Shown piece after piece: positions 1 to 6,345 of a stretch of 6,345 nucleotides of DNA (position 1 is its first letter; the number at the start of each line of letters is the position of its first letter). The stretch spans positions 1 through 6,345 of the forward strand of contig CAJXZI010000120.1 in the NCBI GenBank assembly GCA_913063005.1, given 5' to 3'. Source of the DNA: an uncultured Halieaceae bacterium. GTDB taxonomy: Bacteria > Pseudomonadota > Gammaproteobacteria > Pseudomonadales > Halieaceae. The translations under genes and the position numbers were made by a program. The notes below the pieces were generated by a model, which worked only from the letters and a program-made list of their open reading frames with translations, did no database searches and was not told the DNA's origin.

Positions 1-418
1 GCTTATTTGATGTATTAAAAACAATATCTGATATTGCATAAATGTTTTTAATATCTTTTCTGAAGTTTAGAAAGTAAATATCTGATTCTAAGTTTAATGA
101 ATGAATTAATTTTTTAAGATGATCTAAATATTTTTGATGTTTATCTTTGGCCTCTCCTGCGATCAATACTTTTATCTTATGGTTAGATTGGTTTTGGATA
201 TCTTTAGCTAAATTAATAATTTTTTCAAAATCTTTTAATGGTGAAATTCTTCCTGCAATTGTTAATAACTTATGATTTTTAGTTTCTGGATATTCTGTAT
301 ACCATTTATCTAACCAGTCACCGGATGGTTTATAGCCAGTAAAATATTCTTTTTTATCTATCCCTCTATATATTAGTTTTATATTCTTAGATTCTGTATT
401 TTTATAATTATCTACTAA
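1..418 (-). CDS. GT4-like glycosyltransferase, internal fragment (partial at both ends)
   Basis: On the minus strand, codons starting at 416-418 and running down to 2-4 give 139 uninterrupted residues that look like the middle of a GT-B fold, family GT4 glycosyltransferase. Visible motifs, in order, are IYRGID (fragment residues about 16-21), a PSGDWLDKWY stretch (31-40), AGRISPLKDFE (55-65, first strand of the nucleotide-sugar-binding domain), VLIAGEA (84-90) and ISDIVFNTSNK (129-139). In this family the last motif normally continues into a PEAFGR-type acidic donor-binding motif, which would lie just past base 1. Such enzymes move a sugar from a nucleotide donor onto lipopolysaccharide or another surface glycan on the cytoplasmic side of the inner membrane; donor and acceptor cannot be read here. 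A full gene would be roughly 350-400 codons. The C-terminus is lost at the window edge and the N-terminal acceptor domain at the junction near 418. Codon use is strongly AT-biased, unlike everything downstream, so this probably comes from a different genome. Confidence 0.85.
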
Positions 419-425
419 GTGGGTA
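414..425. other. Abrupt composition and gene-content junction (likely chimera breakpoint)
   Basis: G+C goes from 12 of 60 bases (361-420) to 36 of 60 (421-480). Minus-strand glycosyltransferase similarity runs up to about base 418. The plus-strand symporter frame has a TAA at 416-418, so native symporter sequence cannot begin before about 417. Both genes are therefore broken at the same point, each losing its N-terminal part. No insertion-sequence end, inverted repeat, tRNA or integrase gene is visible at the join. An assembly chimera is the simplest reading; a recent illegitimate recombination is possible. Confidence 0.75.
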
Positions 426-850
426 CACGCTTTGAAAGCGACGTCGCCTTCAAGACCGCCATCGGCGATGCACTTGGCGAGCAAGTAGCAAGAGACAACC
501 AATCCACCATTATTGCGTCCGCGATTTCGGTGAATGCCTTGTTAGTGCTCGTTGGGATCCTTGGATTCGTAGCTTCGTTTGCCGTATCGCTGGGTCCCGT
601 TATGTGGGTGTTGTTCTCGGAGGTATTTCCCAACCGGATACGAGGAATCGCAATCGGTGTCGCAACGGTATTCAACAGTAGTGCCAGCTTTCTGGTGCAG
701 TTTCTATTCCCCTGGCAAATCAATGCGCTTGGCACTTCGACGACGTTTGCCTTGTTTGCATTGGTAGGTGCGGTAGGAATGATGCTCATCTGGCGGCTGC
801 CGGAGACCAAAGGCGAGAGTCTTGAGCGCCTGGAGCAAAAGCTAGCGTGA
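419..850 (+). CDS. XylE-like MFS sugar:H+ symporter, C-terminal fragment (5' truncated)
   Basis: This is the last third of a major facilitator superfamily sugar-porter protein, probably an inner-membrane xylose:proton symporter. Counting from the GTG at 419, residues about 44-66, 77-100 and 106-126 are hydrophobic and correspond to helices 10-12. Family signatures are clear: GPVMW (59-63) and SEVFPNRIRG (67-76), matching the GPVCW and SEIFPNAIRG region of E. coli XylE, whose tryptophan contacts xylose, and the closing PETKGESLE (128-136). Full-length homologues have about 450-500 residues and twelve helices, so about nine helices are missing. The frame is preceded directly by a TAA in AT-rich foreign sequence and no Shine-Dalgarno lies before the GTG, so 419 is the edge of surviving sequence and not a real start. 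The stop overlaps the next gene's start (GTGA), placing this gene first in the visible xylose operon. Xylose as substrate is inferred from the neighbours; related porters carry other hexoses or pentoses. Confidence 0.88.
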   Translation: MGTRFESDVAFKTAIGDALGEQVARDNQSTIIASAISVNALLVLVGILGFVASFAVSLGPVMWVLFSEVFPNRIRGIAIGVATVFNSSASFLVQFLFPWQINALGTSTTFALFALVGAVGMMLIWRLPETKGESLERLEQKLA

Positions 851-2460
851 ACTGGGAGGGTCCCGAACGGGCTGTTGATAACCCCGTGCTCAGAGGCTTC
901 AACCCCGATCCGTCGCTGCTTGAGGTTGACGGCGTCTACTACATTGCGACGTCAACATTTGAGTGGTTCCCCGGGGTACAGATTTTCCGGTCAGATAACC
1001 TCATTGACTGGGAACTGCTTACCCGCCCGCTCGACGAAAGGCGCTTGCTCGACCTGACAGGCGTGCCAGATTCCTGCGGCGTTTGGGCACCCTGTCTCAG
1101 TCACAGCCAAGGTACTTTTTATCTCGCTTATACCATCGTCAGACGATTCGACGGGCACTTCAAGGATAGCCATAACTTCATTACGACCGCCAAGGATCTT
1201 TGCGGACCTTGGAGCAACCCCGTTTTCGTTAACGCATCGGGTTTTGATCCATCTATTTTTCACGATCGATCGGGACAGATGTGGTGGCTCAATATGGTGT
1301 GGGATCACCGCCCTGACCGTACGCCCTTCAAAGGCATCGCCCTACAAAGACTCAACAGCGAACTTCAACTTGAGGGTGATACTAAGATCATCGCTACCGG
1401 CAGCGACGTGGGTCTGATCGAGGGCCCCCACCTTTATCAGTTCGGTAGCTTTTACTACCTGGTGGTCGCAGAGGGTGGTACCGGTTACGGGCACTGCATT
1501 AGCATCGCGCGGAGCAAAGTGATCGAAGGTCCTTATGAGTTCGATCCGCTGGGGCCAGTCATTACCGCAAAGGATGATCTCTCGTGGCCCCTGCAACGGA
1601 GTGGCCATGGCGCACTGGTGCATGTTGGGGGTGACAACTATGTGATGTCTTTTTTGTGTAGCCGAAGAATCAACGACGGGCAGCATAGCCCCATGGGCCG
1701 CGAGACCGGGCTCGCCCACGTTGTGATGAACGCTGATGGGTGGATTCGGCAATTCGATGGGGCTGTACTGCCGCCGCTTTCGTTCCCTGCCGACCTCGCT
1801 CACAAAAAGCCCGCTCCCCGACGGAGGTTTATAGATCGGTTTGAAACATCAACGCTTTTGCCTGACTACCAGTGGCTTCGTGGCGATGACCTTGATCAAT
1901 GGTGTTCCCTCACTGCTCGTCCAGGTCACCTTCGGCTGACAGGTAGAGAATCACCGGGGAGTCTATTTGAGCAGTCGCTCCTCGCGACCCGAATGACCGA
2001 CGGATGTTGTTCGATAGAGACTTGCATTGAGTTCAAGCCGACCCACTTTCAGGCGATGGCAGGGCTGATGATCTACTACAACTCGCGCAAGTTTCACTAT
2101 TTATTCATCTCGCACGAACCCGGGCTTGGGAAAGTGCTAAACATTATGAGTTGTCTTGCCGATCCCAGCCTTTGCAATCACTATCCACTGTCAGGGGAGA
2201 AAATTCTGCTGGGCGACGGGGCGACTTTCTTGCGTTTCGACATCACAGCGACTAAAGCCCGCGCAAGTTACAAGGAAACAGACGATGAGGACTGGCAGCG
2301 AATCCCGGTTGATCTGGATATGACCTACCTCACCGATCAAGCAGGCATGGTATCGGGAGAACAGTTCACAGGCACCTTTGTCGGCATGGCAGCTCATGAT
2401 GTCTCAGGGCATGGGGAGATTGCCGACTTTAGATATTTTGCGTACGAGGAAGCACCCTGA
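847..2460 (+). CDS. xynB: GH43 beta-xylosidase (subfamily 11-like), cytoplasmic
   Basis: A 537-residue glycoside hydrolase family 43 enzyme that should remove xylose from the non-reducing end of xylobiose and short xylo-oligosaccharides; some relatives also act on arabinofuranosides. The N-terminal five-bladed beta-propeller spans about residues 12-315. By family comparison the catalytic base is Asp21 (NPDPS), the pKa-modulating aspartate Asp134 (SGFDPS) and the general acid Glu192 (EGPHLY); TSTFEWFPGVQ (35-45) and GRETGL (284-289) also match Selenomonas-type beta-xylosidases. Residues about 325-535 form the C-terminal beta-sandwich domain that packs against the active site in this subfamily. 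Length is typical of the subfamily. There is no signal peptide, so it should act on imported oligosaccharides. The start is a GTG overlapping the symporter stop (GTGA) with a weak GGAG at 832-835. This start puts the conserved NPVLRGFNPDPS block at residue 12, as expected, and I see no better in-frame start. It is followed by xylB with a 1-base overlap. The gene is intact with all catalytic residues present. Confidence 0.95.
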   Translation: MNWEGPERAVDNPVLRGFNPDPSLLEVDGVYYIATSTFEWFPGVQIFRSDNLIDWELLTRPLDERRLLDLTGVPDSCGVWAPCLSHSQGTFYLAYTIVRRFDGHFKDSHNFITTAKDLCGPWSNPVFVNASGFDPSIFHDRSGQMWWLNMVWDHRPDRTPFKGIALQRLNSELQLEGDTKIIATGSDVGLIEGPHLYQFGSFYYLVVAEGGTGYGHCISIARSKVIEGPYEFDPLGPVITAKDDLSWPLQRSGHGALVHVGGDNYVMSFLCSRRINDGQHSPMGRETGLAHVVMNADGWIRQFDGAVLPPLSFPADLAHKKPAPRRRFIDRFETSTLLPDYQWLRGDDLDQWCSLTARPGHLRLTGRESPGSLFEQSLLATRMTDGCCSIETCIEFKPTHFQAMAGLMIYYNSRKFHYLFISHEPGLGKVLNIMSCLADPSLCNHYPLSGEKILLGDGATFLRFDITATKARASYKETDDEDWQRIPVDLDMTYLTDQAGMVSGEQFTGTFVGMAAHDVSGHGEIADFRYFAYEEAP

Positions 2461-3950
2461 TGTCACTGGTACTCGGTATCGACATTGGTACTCAGTCGGT
2501 CAAGGCTGTGATCTATGACGCCGACCAGAAAATAATCACAGCATCTGCGGCCACGGAGCTATCACTCAGTCAGCGCAGTGACGGTTCGGCCGAGCAACAC
2601 CCCGTTCAATGGCTCGATGCCCTGGCAGCCGTCACCGAGCAGCTCCGCGATAACCGCCTTAATTCTGTCGAGGCGGTAGCGGTCTCGGGCCAGCAACACG
2701 GCTTTGTTGCCATCGACCAACATAATCACGTCTTGGCACCCGCCAAGCTATGGTGCGATACCGCCACAGTTATTGAAGCTGAAGAGATTATGGCGCGAAT
2801 GGGTGGTGTAGATCGCTGCATTGATATCGCCGGCAATCCCATTCTCGTGGGTTACACCGCCTCGAAAATACTGCATCTCAAGCAAACGCAGCCAGACCGC
2901 TATAGCCTAATCGACTCGATCTTACTGCCCCATGACTACATCAATCTTGTCCTGTCTGGAGAGCGCTCGATGGAGTGTGGCGATGCCTCGGGTACGGGAT
3001 TGCTCGACATCAGAACACGCCGCTGGTCTCAACCGATGCTTGATGCGCTGGACCCAGACAGAGACATTGCCGCATTACTCCCGACACCACGACAAGGATT
3101 AGGCCAGATTGGCACAGTGACTCGTGATGCTGCCGCGCGATTTGGCTTACCCCAGGGGATCCCTGTGGCAAACGGTGGTGGCGACAATATGATGGCCGCC
3201 ATTGGAACGGGCGCCACGAGTCCGGGCCGCCTTACGATGAGCCTGGGCACCTCAGGCACCGTCTTCGCCTACAGCGATGCACCCGTGATCGACCCCAGAG
3301 GAGAGATCGCTGGATTTTGCTCGTCCACCGGTGGCTGGATGCCGCTGATGTGCACAATGAACTGCACCGTGACCACCGAGTTGCTGCGCGGCCTCTTCGC
3401 CACCGATATCGATCACATGGAATCGGCCATTGCCTCTGCACCCGCAGGCGCCAATGGCGTAACAGTGGTTCCTTTCTTTGGCGGTGAACGCACGCCCAAC
3501 CTGCCCGATGGACGCGGTTCTATCATGGGCTTAACCAATGCAAACTTTAGTCAGAGCAATCTGCTGAGGGCTGGTGCTGAAGGCGCCAGTTTCGCACTGC
3601 GATACGGAGTGGACAGATTGAAGGAGCTTGGCATCAAGGCCTCTGAAATCACACTGACGGGAGGCGGAAGCGGTAGTGCGTCTTGGCGGCAAATGATTGC
3701 CGATATCTGCGATGTCCCGACCCGTGTTTGCACTCATGTCGAGGGCGCCGCATTTGGCGCAGCACTGCAAGCACTACAGCTATTAGAGCCGGACTCCTCA
3801 ATTGAGGACATCGCGCATGGCCACATTAGGTTTGACGATGCAAAGGGCGCTCATCCCAATATGGATAACGTCGCGCGCTATCAAGATTACTATCAACGCT
3901 ACCAGGACTATGTGAGCGCCCTGCGCCCACTCTACGAGGCACAAGAATAA
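2460..3950 (+). CDS. xylB: Xylulokinase (FGGY family)
   Basis: A 496-residue FGGY-family sugar kinase that phosphorylates D-xylulose with ATP to give D-xylulose 5-phosphate in the cytoplasm, the entry to the pentose phosphate pathway. The N-terminal actin-like domain opens with the phosphate-binding motif LGIDIGTQSVKA (residues 5-16; Asp8). SGQQHG (76-81) is the sugar-pocket motif, and NGGGDN (238-243) carries the probable catalytic base Asp242, equivalent to Asp233 of E. coli XylB. GTSGTVFA (263-270) is the second phosphate motif and LTGGGSGSASWRQ (399-411) the adenosine-binding motif. Length is close to E. coli XylB (484 residues). The ATG overlaps the GH43 stop in a TGATG arrangement, with GAGGAAG at 2446-2452 as likely ribosome binding site, which favours translational coupling. 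Neighbouring xylA makes xylulose the expected substrate rather than ribulose, gluconate or glycerol, which other FGGY kinases use. No damage is seen. Confidence 0.96.
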   Translation: MSLVLGIDIGTQSVKAVIYDADQKIITASAATELSLSQRSDGSAEQHPVQWLDALAAVTEQLRDNRLNSVEAVAVSGQQHGFVAIDQHNHVLAPAKLWCDTATVIEAEEIMARMGGVDRCIDIAGNPILVGYTASKILHLKQTQPDRYSLIDSILLPHDYINLVLSGERSMECGDASGTGLLDIRTRRWSQPMLDALDPDRDIAALLPTPRQGLGQIGTVTRDAAARFGLPQGIPVANGGGDNMMAAIGTGATSPGRLTMSLGTSGTVFAYSDAPVIDPRGEIAGFCSSTGGWMPLMCTMNCTVTTELLRGLFATDIDHMESAIASAPAGANGVTVVPFFGGERTPNLPDGRGSIMGLTNANFSQSNLLRAGAEGASFALRYGVDRLKELGIKASEITLTGGGSGSASWRQMIADICDVPTRVCTHVEGAAFGAALQALQLLEPDSSIEDIAHGHIRFDDAKGAHPNMDNVARYQDYYQRYQDYVSALRPLYEAQE

Positions 3951-3954
3951 GGAG
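3948..3954 (+). promoter_or_regulatory. Shine-Dalgarno site of xylA overlapping the xylB stop
   Basis: TAAGGAG contains the xylB stop codon TAA and a strong ribosome-binding core, five bases before the xylA ATG at 3960. It is the best such site in the operon. It fixes the xylA start and suggests that ribosomes finishing xylB reinitiate at xylA. Confidence 0.85.
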
Positions 3955-3959
3955 CGGTC

Positions 3960-5309
3960 ATGACGCGTCAGTTATTTATCGGGGACCGGGAGTACTTCTC
4001 AGGTATCGGCCGAATCCAATATGAGGGTTCTCAATCGACGAACCCTCTAGCCTTCAAGGCTTACGATGCCTCACGCGTTATTGCTGGCAAAACTATGGAG
4101 GAACACCTGCGCTTTGCCGTGTGTTACTGGCATACGTTTACCGGTGTGGGTCTCGATCCGTTTGGCGTAGGGACTCGCGATTTCCCCTGGGCCGACTCCG
4201 GTGACGACCAACAAATGGCGAATGACAAGCTCGATGCCGCCTTTGAATTCTTTACCAAGCTCGATGTCCCCTACTGGACATTTCACGATGTGGATATTGC
4301 GGCGCCAAGTGATGACCTTGCTGAATTTGAAGCCAACCTCGCGCGAATCGTGGAGCGAGCAGCAGAACGACAGCGGTTGACGGGCATGAAGTGTCTATGG
4401 GGTACAGCCAATCTCTTTGGTCATCCCCGTTATATGAACGGTGCTTCTACGAATCCCGACTTTGCGGTGGTGGCGCGAGCAGCAGCGCAGGTCAAATCAG
4501 CAATCGACGCAACCGTTGCGCTCGGAGGCGAAAATTATGTGTTCTGGGGTGGTAGAGAGGGGTATGCCAGCCTTCTGAACACGCGCACGGATAAGGAGCT
4601 TGAGCACATGGCCATGTTCCTGACCAAAGCACGTGACTATGGCCGCAGCATTGGGTTTGAGGGCACTTTCTTGGTCGAGCCAAAACCCATGGAGCCTATG
4701 AAGCACCAGTACGATTTTGACTCACAAACAGTGATTGGCTTCCTCGAGCGTCACGGCCTCGCAGGAGACTTCAAACTCAACATAGAAGCAAACCACGCGA
4801 CACTTGCAGGACATACGTTTGCACATGATCTTCGAATGGCTCGCGACAGTAATCTGCTGGGTTCCATCGATGCAAACCGGGGCGACGCCCAAAATGGCTG
4901 GGATACAGACCAGTTCCCACTCGACCTCTATGACTGTGTGCATGGCATGATGGAGGTGCTTCAGGCTGGGGGCTTCGCCTCAGGTGGACTTAATTTCGAC
5001 GCCAAGCTCCGCCGAGAATCTACCGACCTCGAAGATATGTTCATTGCGCATATCGGTGGCATGGATGCGTTTGCACGTGGCTTGATTGTTGCTGACTCCA
5101 TCCTGTCCGATAGCCGTTTCACCGATCTAGTGTCAGAGCGCTACTCTAGCTGGGAGTCAGGTGAAGGTGCTCAGTTTGAATCAGGGAGTCTTGGACTTGA
5201 GGCACTGAGAGAGATAGCCCTGCGAGACGGTGAACCGGCGAAACGCAGCGGCAAACAAGAGCTAATGGAAAATATTGTCAACGACCACATCGCGTCTGCA
5301 CTGAGGTGA
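3960..5309 (+). CDS. xylA: D-xylose isomerase (class II)
   Basis: A 449-residue cytoplasmic isomerase converting D-xylose to D-xylulose, folded as a TIM barrel that needs two divalent metal ions (Mg, Mn or Co) and works as a tetramer. Every known active-site residue is present at a constant offset of +8 from E. coli XylA: His109 and Asp112 (FHDVD), Glu240 and Lys242 (VEPKP), Glu276 and His279 (NIEANH), Asp304 (SIDANRGD), Asp315 and Asp317 (WDTDQ), and Asp347 (NFDAK). VFWGGREGY (194-202) is a class signature. Length and the N-terminal block (FSGIGRIQYEG, about residues 13-23) place it in the longer class II group typical of Proteobacteria, Firmicutes and Bacteroidetes rather than the shorter actinobacterial class I. 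It follows xylB by nine bases with a strong Shine-Dalgarno and is last in the operon. Its order after xylB is the reverse of E. coli xylAB. Glucose is a usual side substrate of the family. Confidence 0.98.
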   Translation: MTRQLFIGDREYFSGIGRIQYEGSQSTNPLAFKAYDASRVIAGKTMEEHLRFAVCYWHTFTGVGLDPFGVGTRDFPWADSGDDQQMANDKLDAAFEFFTKLDVPYWTFHDVDIAAPSDDLAEFEANLARIVERAAERQRLTGMKCLWGTANLFGHPRYMNGASTNPDFAVVARAAAQVKSAIDATVALGGENYVFWGGREGYASLLNTRTDKELEHMAMFLTKARDYGRSIGFEGTFLVEPKPMEPMKHQYDFDSQTVIGFLERHGLAGDFKLNIEANHATLAGHTFAHDLRMARDSNLLGSIDANRGDAQNGWDTDQFPLDLYDCVHGMMEVLQAGGFASGGLNFDAKLRRESTDLEDMFIAHIGGMDAFARGLIVADSILSDSRFTDLVSERYSSWESGEGAQFESGSLGLEALREIALRDGEPAKRSGKQELMENIVNDHIASALR

Positions 5310-5316
5310 CTATCGC

Positions 5317-5348
5317 TTAGCCAAGCTATTCTGATACCTAGCGGCTAA
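5317..5348. terminator. Candidate bidirectional hairpin between convergent genes
   Basis: TTAGCC (5317-5322) pairs with GGCTAA (5343-5348) and GCTA (5325-5328) pairs with TAGC (5339-5342). This gives a ten-pair stem with a two-base AA bulge on one side and a ten-base loop. It sits eight bases after the xylA stop and ten bases beyond the stop of the convergent symporter gene, where a shared terminator is expected. No run of T follows the stem on either strand, so it is not a standard Rho-independent terminator; it could act as an RNA 3'-end stabiliser or be chance. Confidence 0.4.
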
Positions 5349-5357
5349 TGACGACGA

Positions 5358-6344
5358 CTAATCTCGATTGGCCAGTTGTTCCAAATTTGCCTCGTGCTTC
5401 TGCCGGTCCACCGAGTACAGTGACAGGCTCGCAATCATAATCATCCATAAGCTGAAGATGACGGGCACATACAGCCAACCGAAGCTATTGAGCACGGACT
5501 CGGGCACCTGATCGGGCGTCGCGCCGACGGGGAACTGACTGATTGTCAGGAGCACACCCGCCACAGCCGCACCGATGCCCTGTGTGACTTTGCGAACAAA
5601 GGTGACTGAGGCGAAGAAAACGCCCTCATTACGCCGCTTTGTTTTAATTTCCGCCTCCTCAACCAGATCGGCAATCATGGACGAGGACAAGGTCTGATAC
5701 GCAATAATGAGCGCCACATCAATGACCGTAATGCTCAGCACCAAGGGGAACAGCGCGGGATCTGAGTTTTCTGGCATCAGACCAAGCAAGCGGAGAAAGA
5801 TGGGAGCCGGTGCCACTGTGAAGGCCATTAGACCAACGGTGATAGCGCCCCGTTTCTTACCTAGTTTCTTAGAAATGACCGGCGCAAGGAAAAACGCTAG
5901 CAAGGCTGATATGACCACACTGAGAGAAATGAGACCAATCTGCTCCGTCGTGAACCCCCAGAAAAAGGTCGAGAAATAGAAACTGAGGGTCGTGGAAACG
6001 CCAGCGGCTACCGCGCCAAAAAGTGCCGCCAAAAACAACGCCAGAAAAGAACGGCTGGCCAAGGTCTCGAACACCTCTCGGTAAATCAAGCCAATCGTCA
6101 TCTGTCTTGGTGGTGGAGGCGCCTTCAGATCGGGGATCATCTTATGTGTTCCCATGGTCGACACCATCATAGCTATGAAAATAATGACCGCCGCGATGGC
6201 GCCCACCTGCCCGTGCCCTTCCACGTTGAACATACCGTTACTGATCGTCGCCGTGGGAACCAAAATAAAGATGGTTGCAAACGCGCCCATGGCACCCACC
6301 ACGACAAATGGACGCTTCTGTGCCAACTTATCTGGCGTGGTCAT
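5358..6344 (-). CDS. GPH-family (MelB-like) sugar:cation symporter, 5' truncated by window edge
   Basis: A minus-strand inner-membrane transporter of the glycoside-pentoside-hexuronide:cation symporter family (MFS_2 type), which couples sugar or glycoside uptake to H+ or Na+. In the visible 328 residues I see eight hydrophobic segments, at about 12-32, 46-66, 100-122, 134-155, 167-187, 199-220, 246-268 and 288-311. A long charged, proline-rich central loop (about 67-95, with PDLKAPPPP) matches the loop between helices 6 and 7. The fragment therefore starts near helix 5, and roughly the first 130-160 residues, including the helices that carry the cation-binding acidic residues, lie beyond the window. 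The ATG at 6342-6344 is most likely an internal methionine. The C-terminus is complete, with a short charged tail. The gene converges on xylA. By context it may import xylosides or xylo-oligosaccharides for the GH43 enzyme, as XynT/XylP-type members do, but the sequence alone does not fix the substrate; other glycosides or uronides are possible. Confidence 0.85.
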   Translation of the reverse strand: MTTPDKLAQKRPFVVVGAMGAFATIFILVPTATISNGMFNVEGHGQVGAIAAVIIFIAMMVSTMGTHKMIPDLKAPPPPRQMTIGLIYREVFETLASRSFLALFLAALFGAVAAGVSTTLSFYFSTFFWGFTTEQIGLISLSVVISALLAFFLAPVISKKLGKKRGAITVGLMAFTVAPAPIFLRLLGLMPENSDPALFPLVLSITVIDVALIIAYQTLSSSMIADLVEEAEIKTKRRNEGVFFASVTFVRKVTQGIGAAVAGVLLTISQFPVGATPDQVPESVLNSFGWLYVPVIFSLWMIMIASLSLYSVDRQKHEANLEQLANRD

Positions 6345-6345
6345 A

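Noticed and set aside
403..408. Perfect TATAAT that could be a -10 box for the downstream operon
   Set aside because: It lies inside AT-rich glycosyltransferase coding sequence where such matches arise by chance, there is no convincing -35 element, and the sequence probably comes from another genome.
419..421. GTG at 419 as the true start of a short three-helix membrane protein
   Set aside because: The encoded residues match only the C-terminal third of a twelve-helix sugar porter, there is no Shine-Dalgarno, and the codon sits exactly on the junction.
415..810. 131-codon minus-strand open frame opposite the symporter fragment
   Set aside because: Its composition is low in hydrophobic pattern and has no recognisable motif, while the opposite strand carries clear symporter signatures; it is an antisense shadow.
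1342..1803. 153-codon minus-strand open frame inside the GH43 gene
   Set aside because: It is fully antisense to the conserved catalytic propeller of GH43, with no ribosome site or family resemblance.
2685..2702. SGQQHG in XylB instead of the SGQMHG of E. coli as a possible functional change
   Set aside because: From general knowledge of FGGY kinases, glutamine at this position is common in xylulokinases, and the catalytic aspartate and other motifs are intact.
6342..6344. Minus-strand ATG at 6344 as the start of the GPH symporter
   Set aside because: Only eight helices would follow, where the family has twelve, and the frame begins in the helix 5 region; the real start lies beyond the window.

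Overview
The window reads as an environmental (metagenomic or draft) bacterial contig from two sources. Bases about 419-6345 look like one moderate-GC proteobacterial genome, with dense coding, overlapping genes and gene types common in marine plant- or algal-polysaccharide-degrading Gammaproteobacteria (taxonomic guess only). Bases 1 to about 418 are very AT-rich: I count 12 G/C in bases 1-60 and 12 in 361-420, against 36 in 421-480. They encode part of an unrelated glycosyltransferase on the minus strand.

Layout: (i) 1-418, minus strand, internal fragment of a GT4-type glycosyltransferase, open at both ends; (ii) an abrupt junction near 416-425; (iii) 419-850, plus strand, C-terminal third of a XylE-like sugar:H+ symporter whose first nine or so membrane helices are missing because of the junction; (iv) 847-2460, plus strand, intact GH43 beta-xylosidase; (v) 2460-3950, plus strand, intact xylulokinase xylB; (vi) 3960-5309, plus strand, intact xylose isomerase xylA; (vii) 5310-5357, short convergent intergenic gap with an imperfect hairpin; (viii) 5358 to the right edge, minus strand, GPH-family (MelB-like) sugar:cation symporter lacking its N-terminal part because the window ends.

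The plus-strand genes form a compact xylose/xylo-oligosaccharide operon. The symporter would import xylose, the GH43 enzyme (no signal peptide, so cytoplasmic) would release xylose from short xylosides, XylA would convert xylose to xylulose, and XylB would phosphorylate it to xylulose 5-phosphate for the pentose phosphate pathway. The convergent GPH symporter is a good candidate for importing the xylosides that the GH43 enzyme cleaves. Junctions are tight (GTGA, TGATG, then a Shine-Dalgarno overlapping the xylB stop), which suggests translational coupling. The operon promoter and any regulator would lie upstream of the symporter and are not in the window.

I found no undescribed system, RNA gene, CRISPR array or mobile element. 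The most notable feature is the left-hand junction, where two unrelated genes are both cut at their N-terminal sides. An assembly chimera is the simplest explanation; a recent rearrangement is the alternative.
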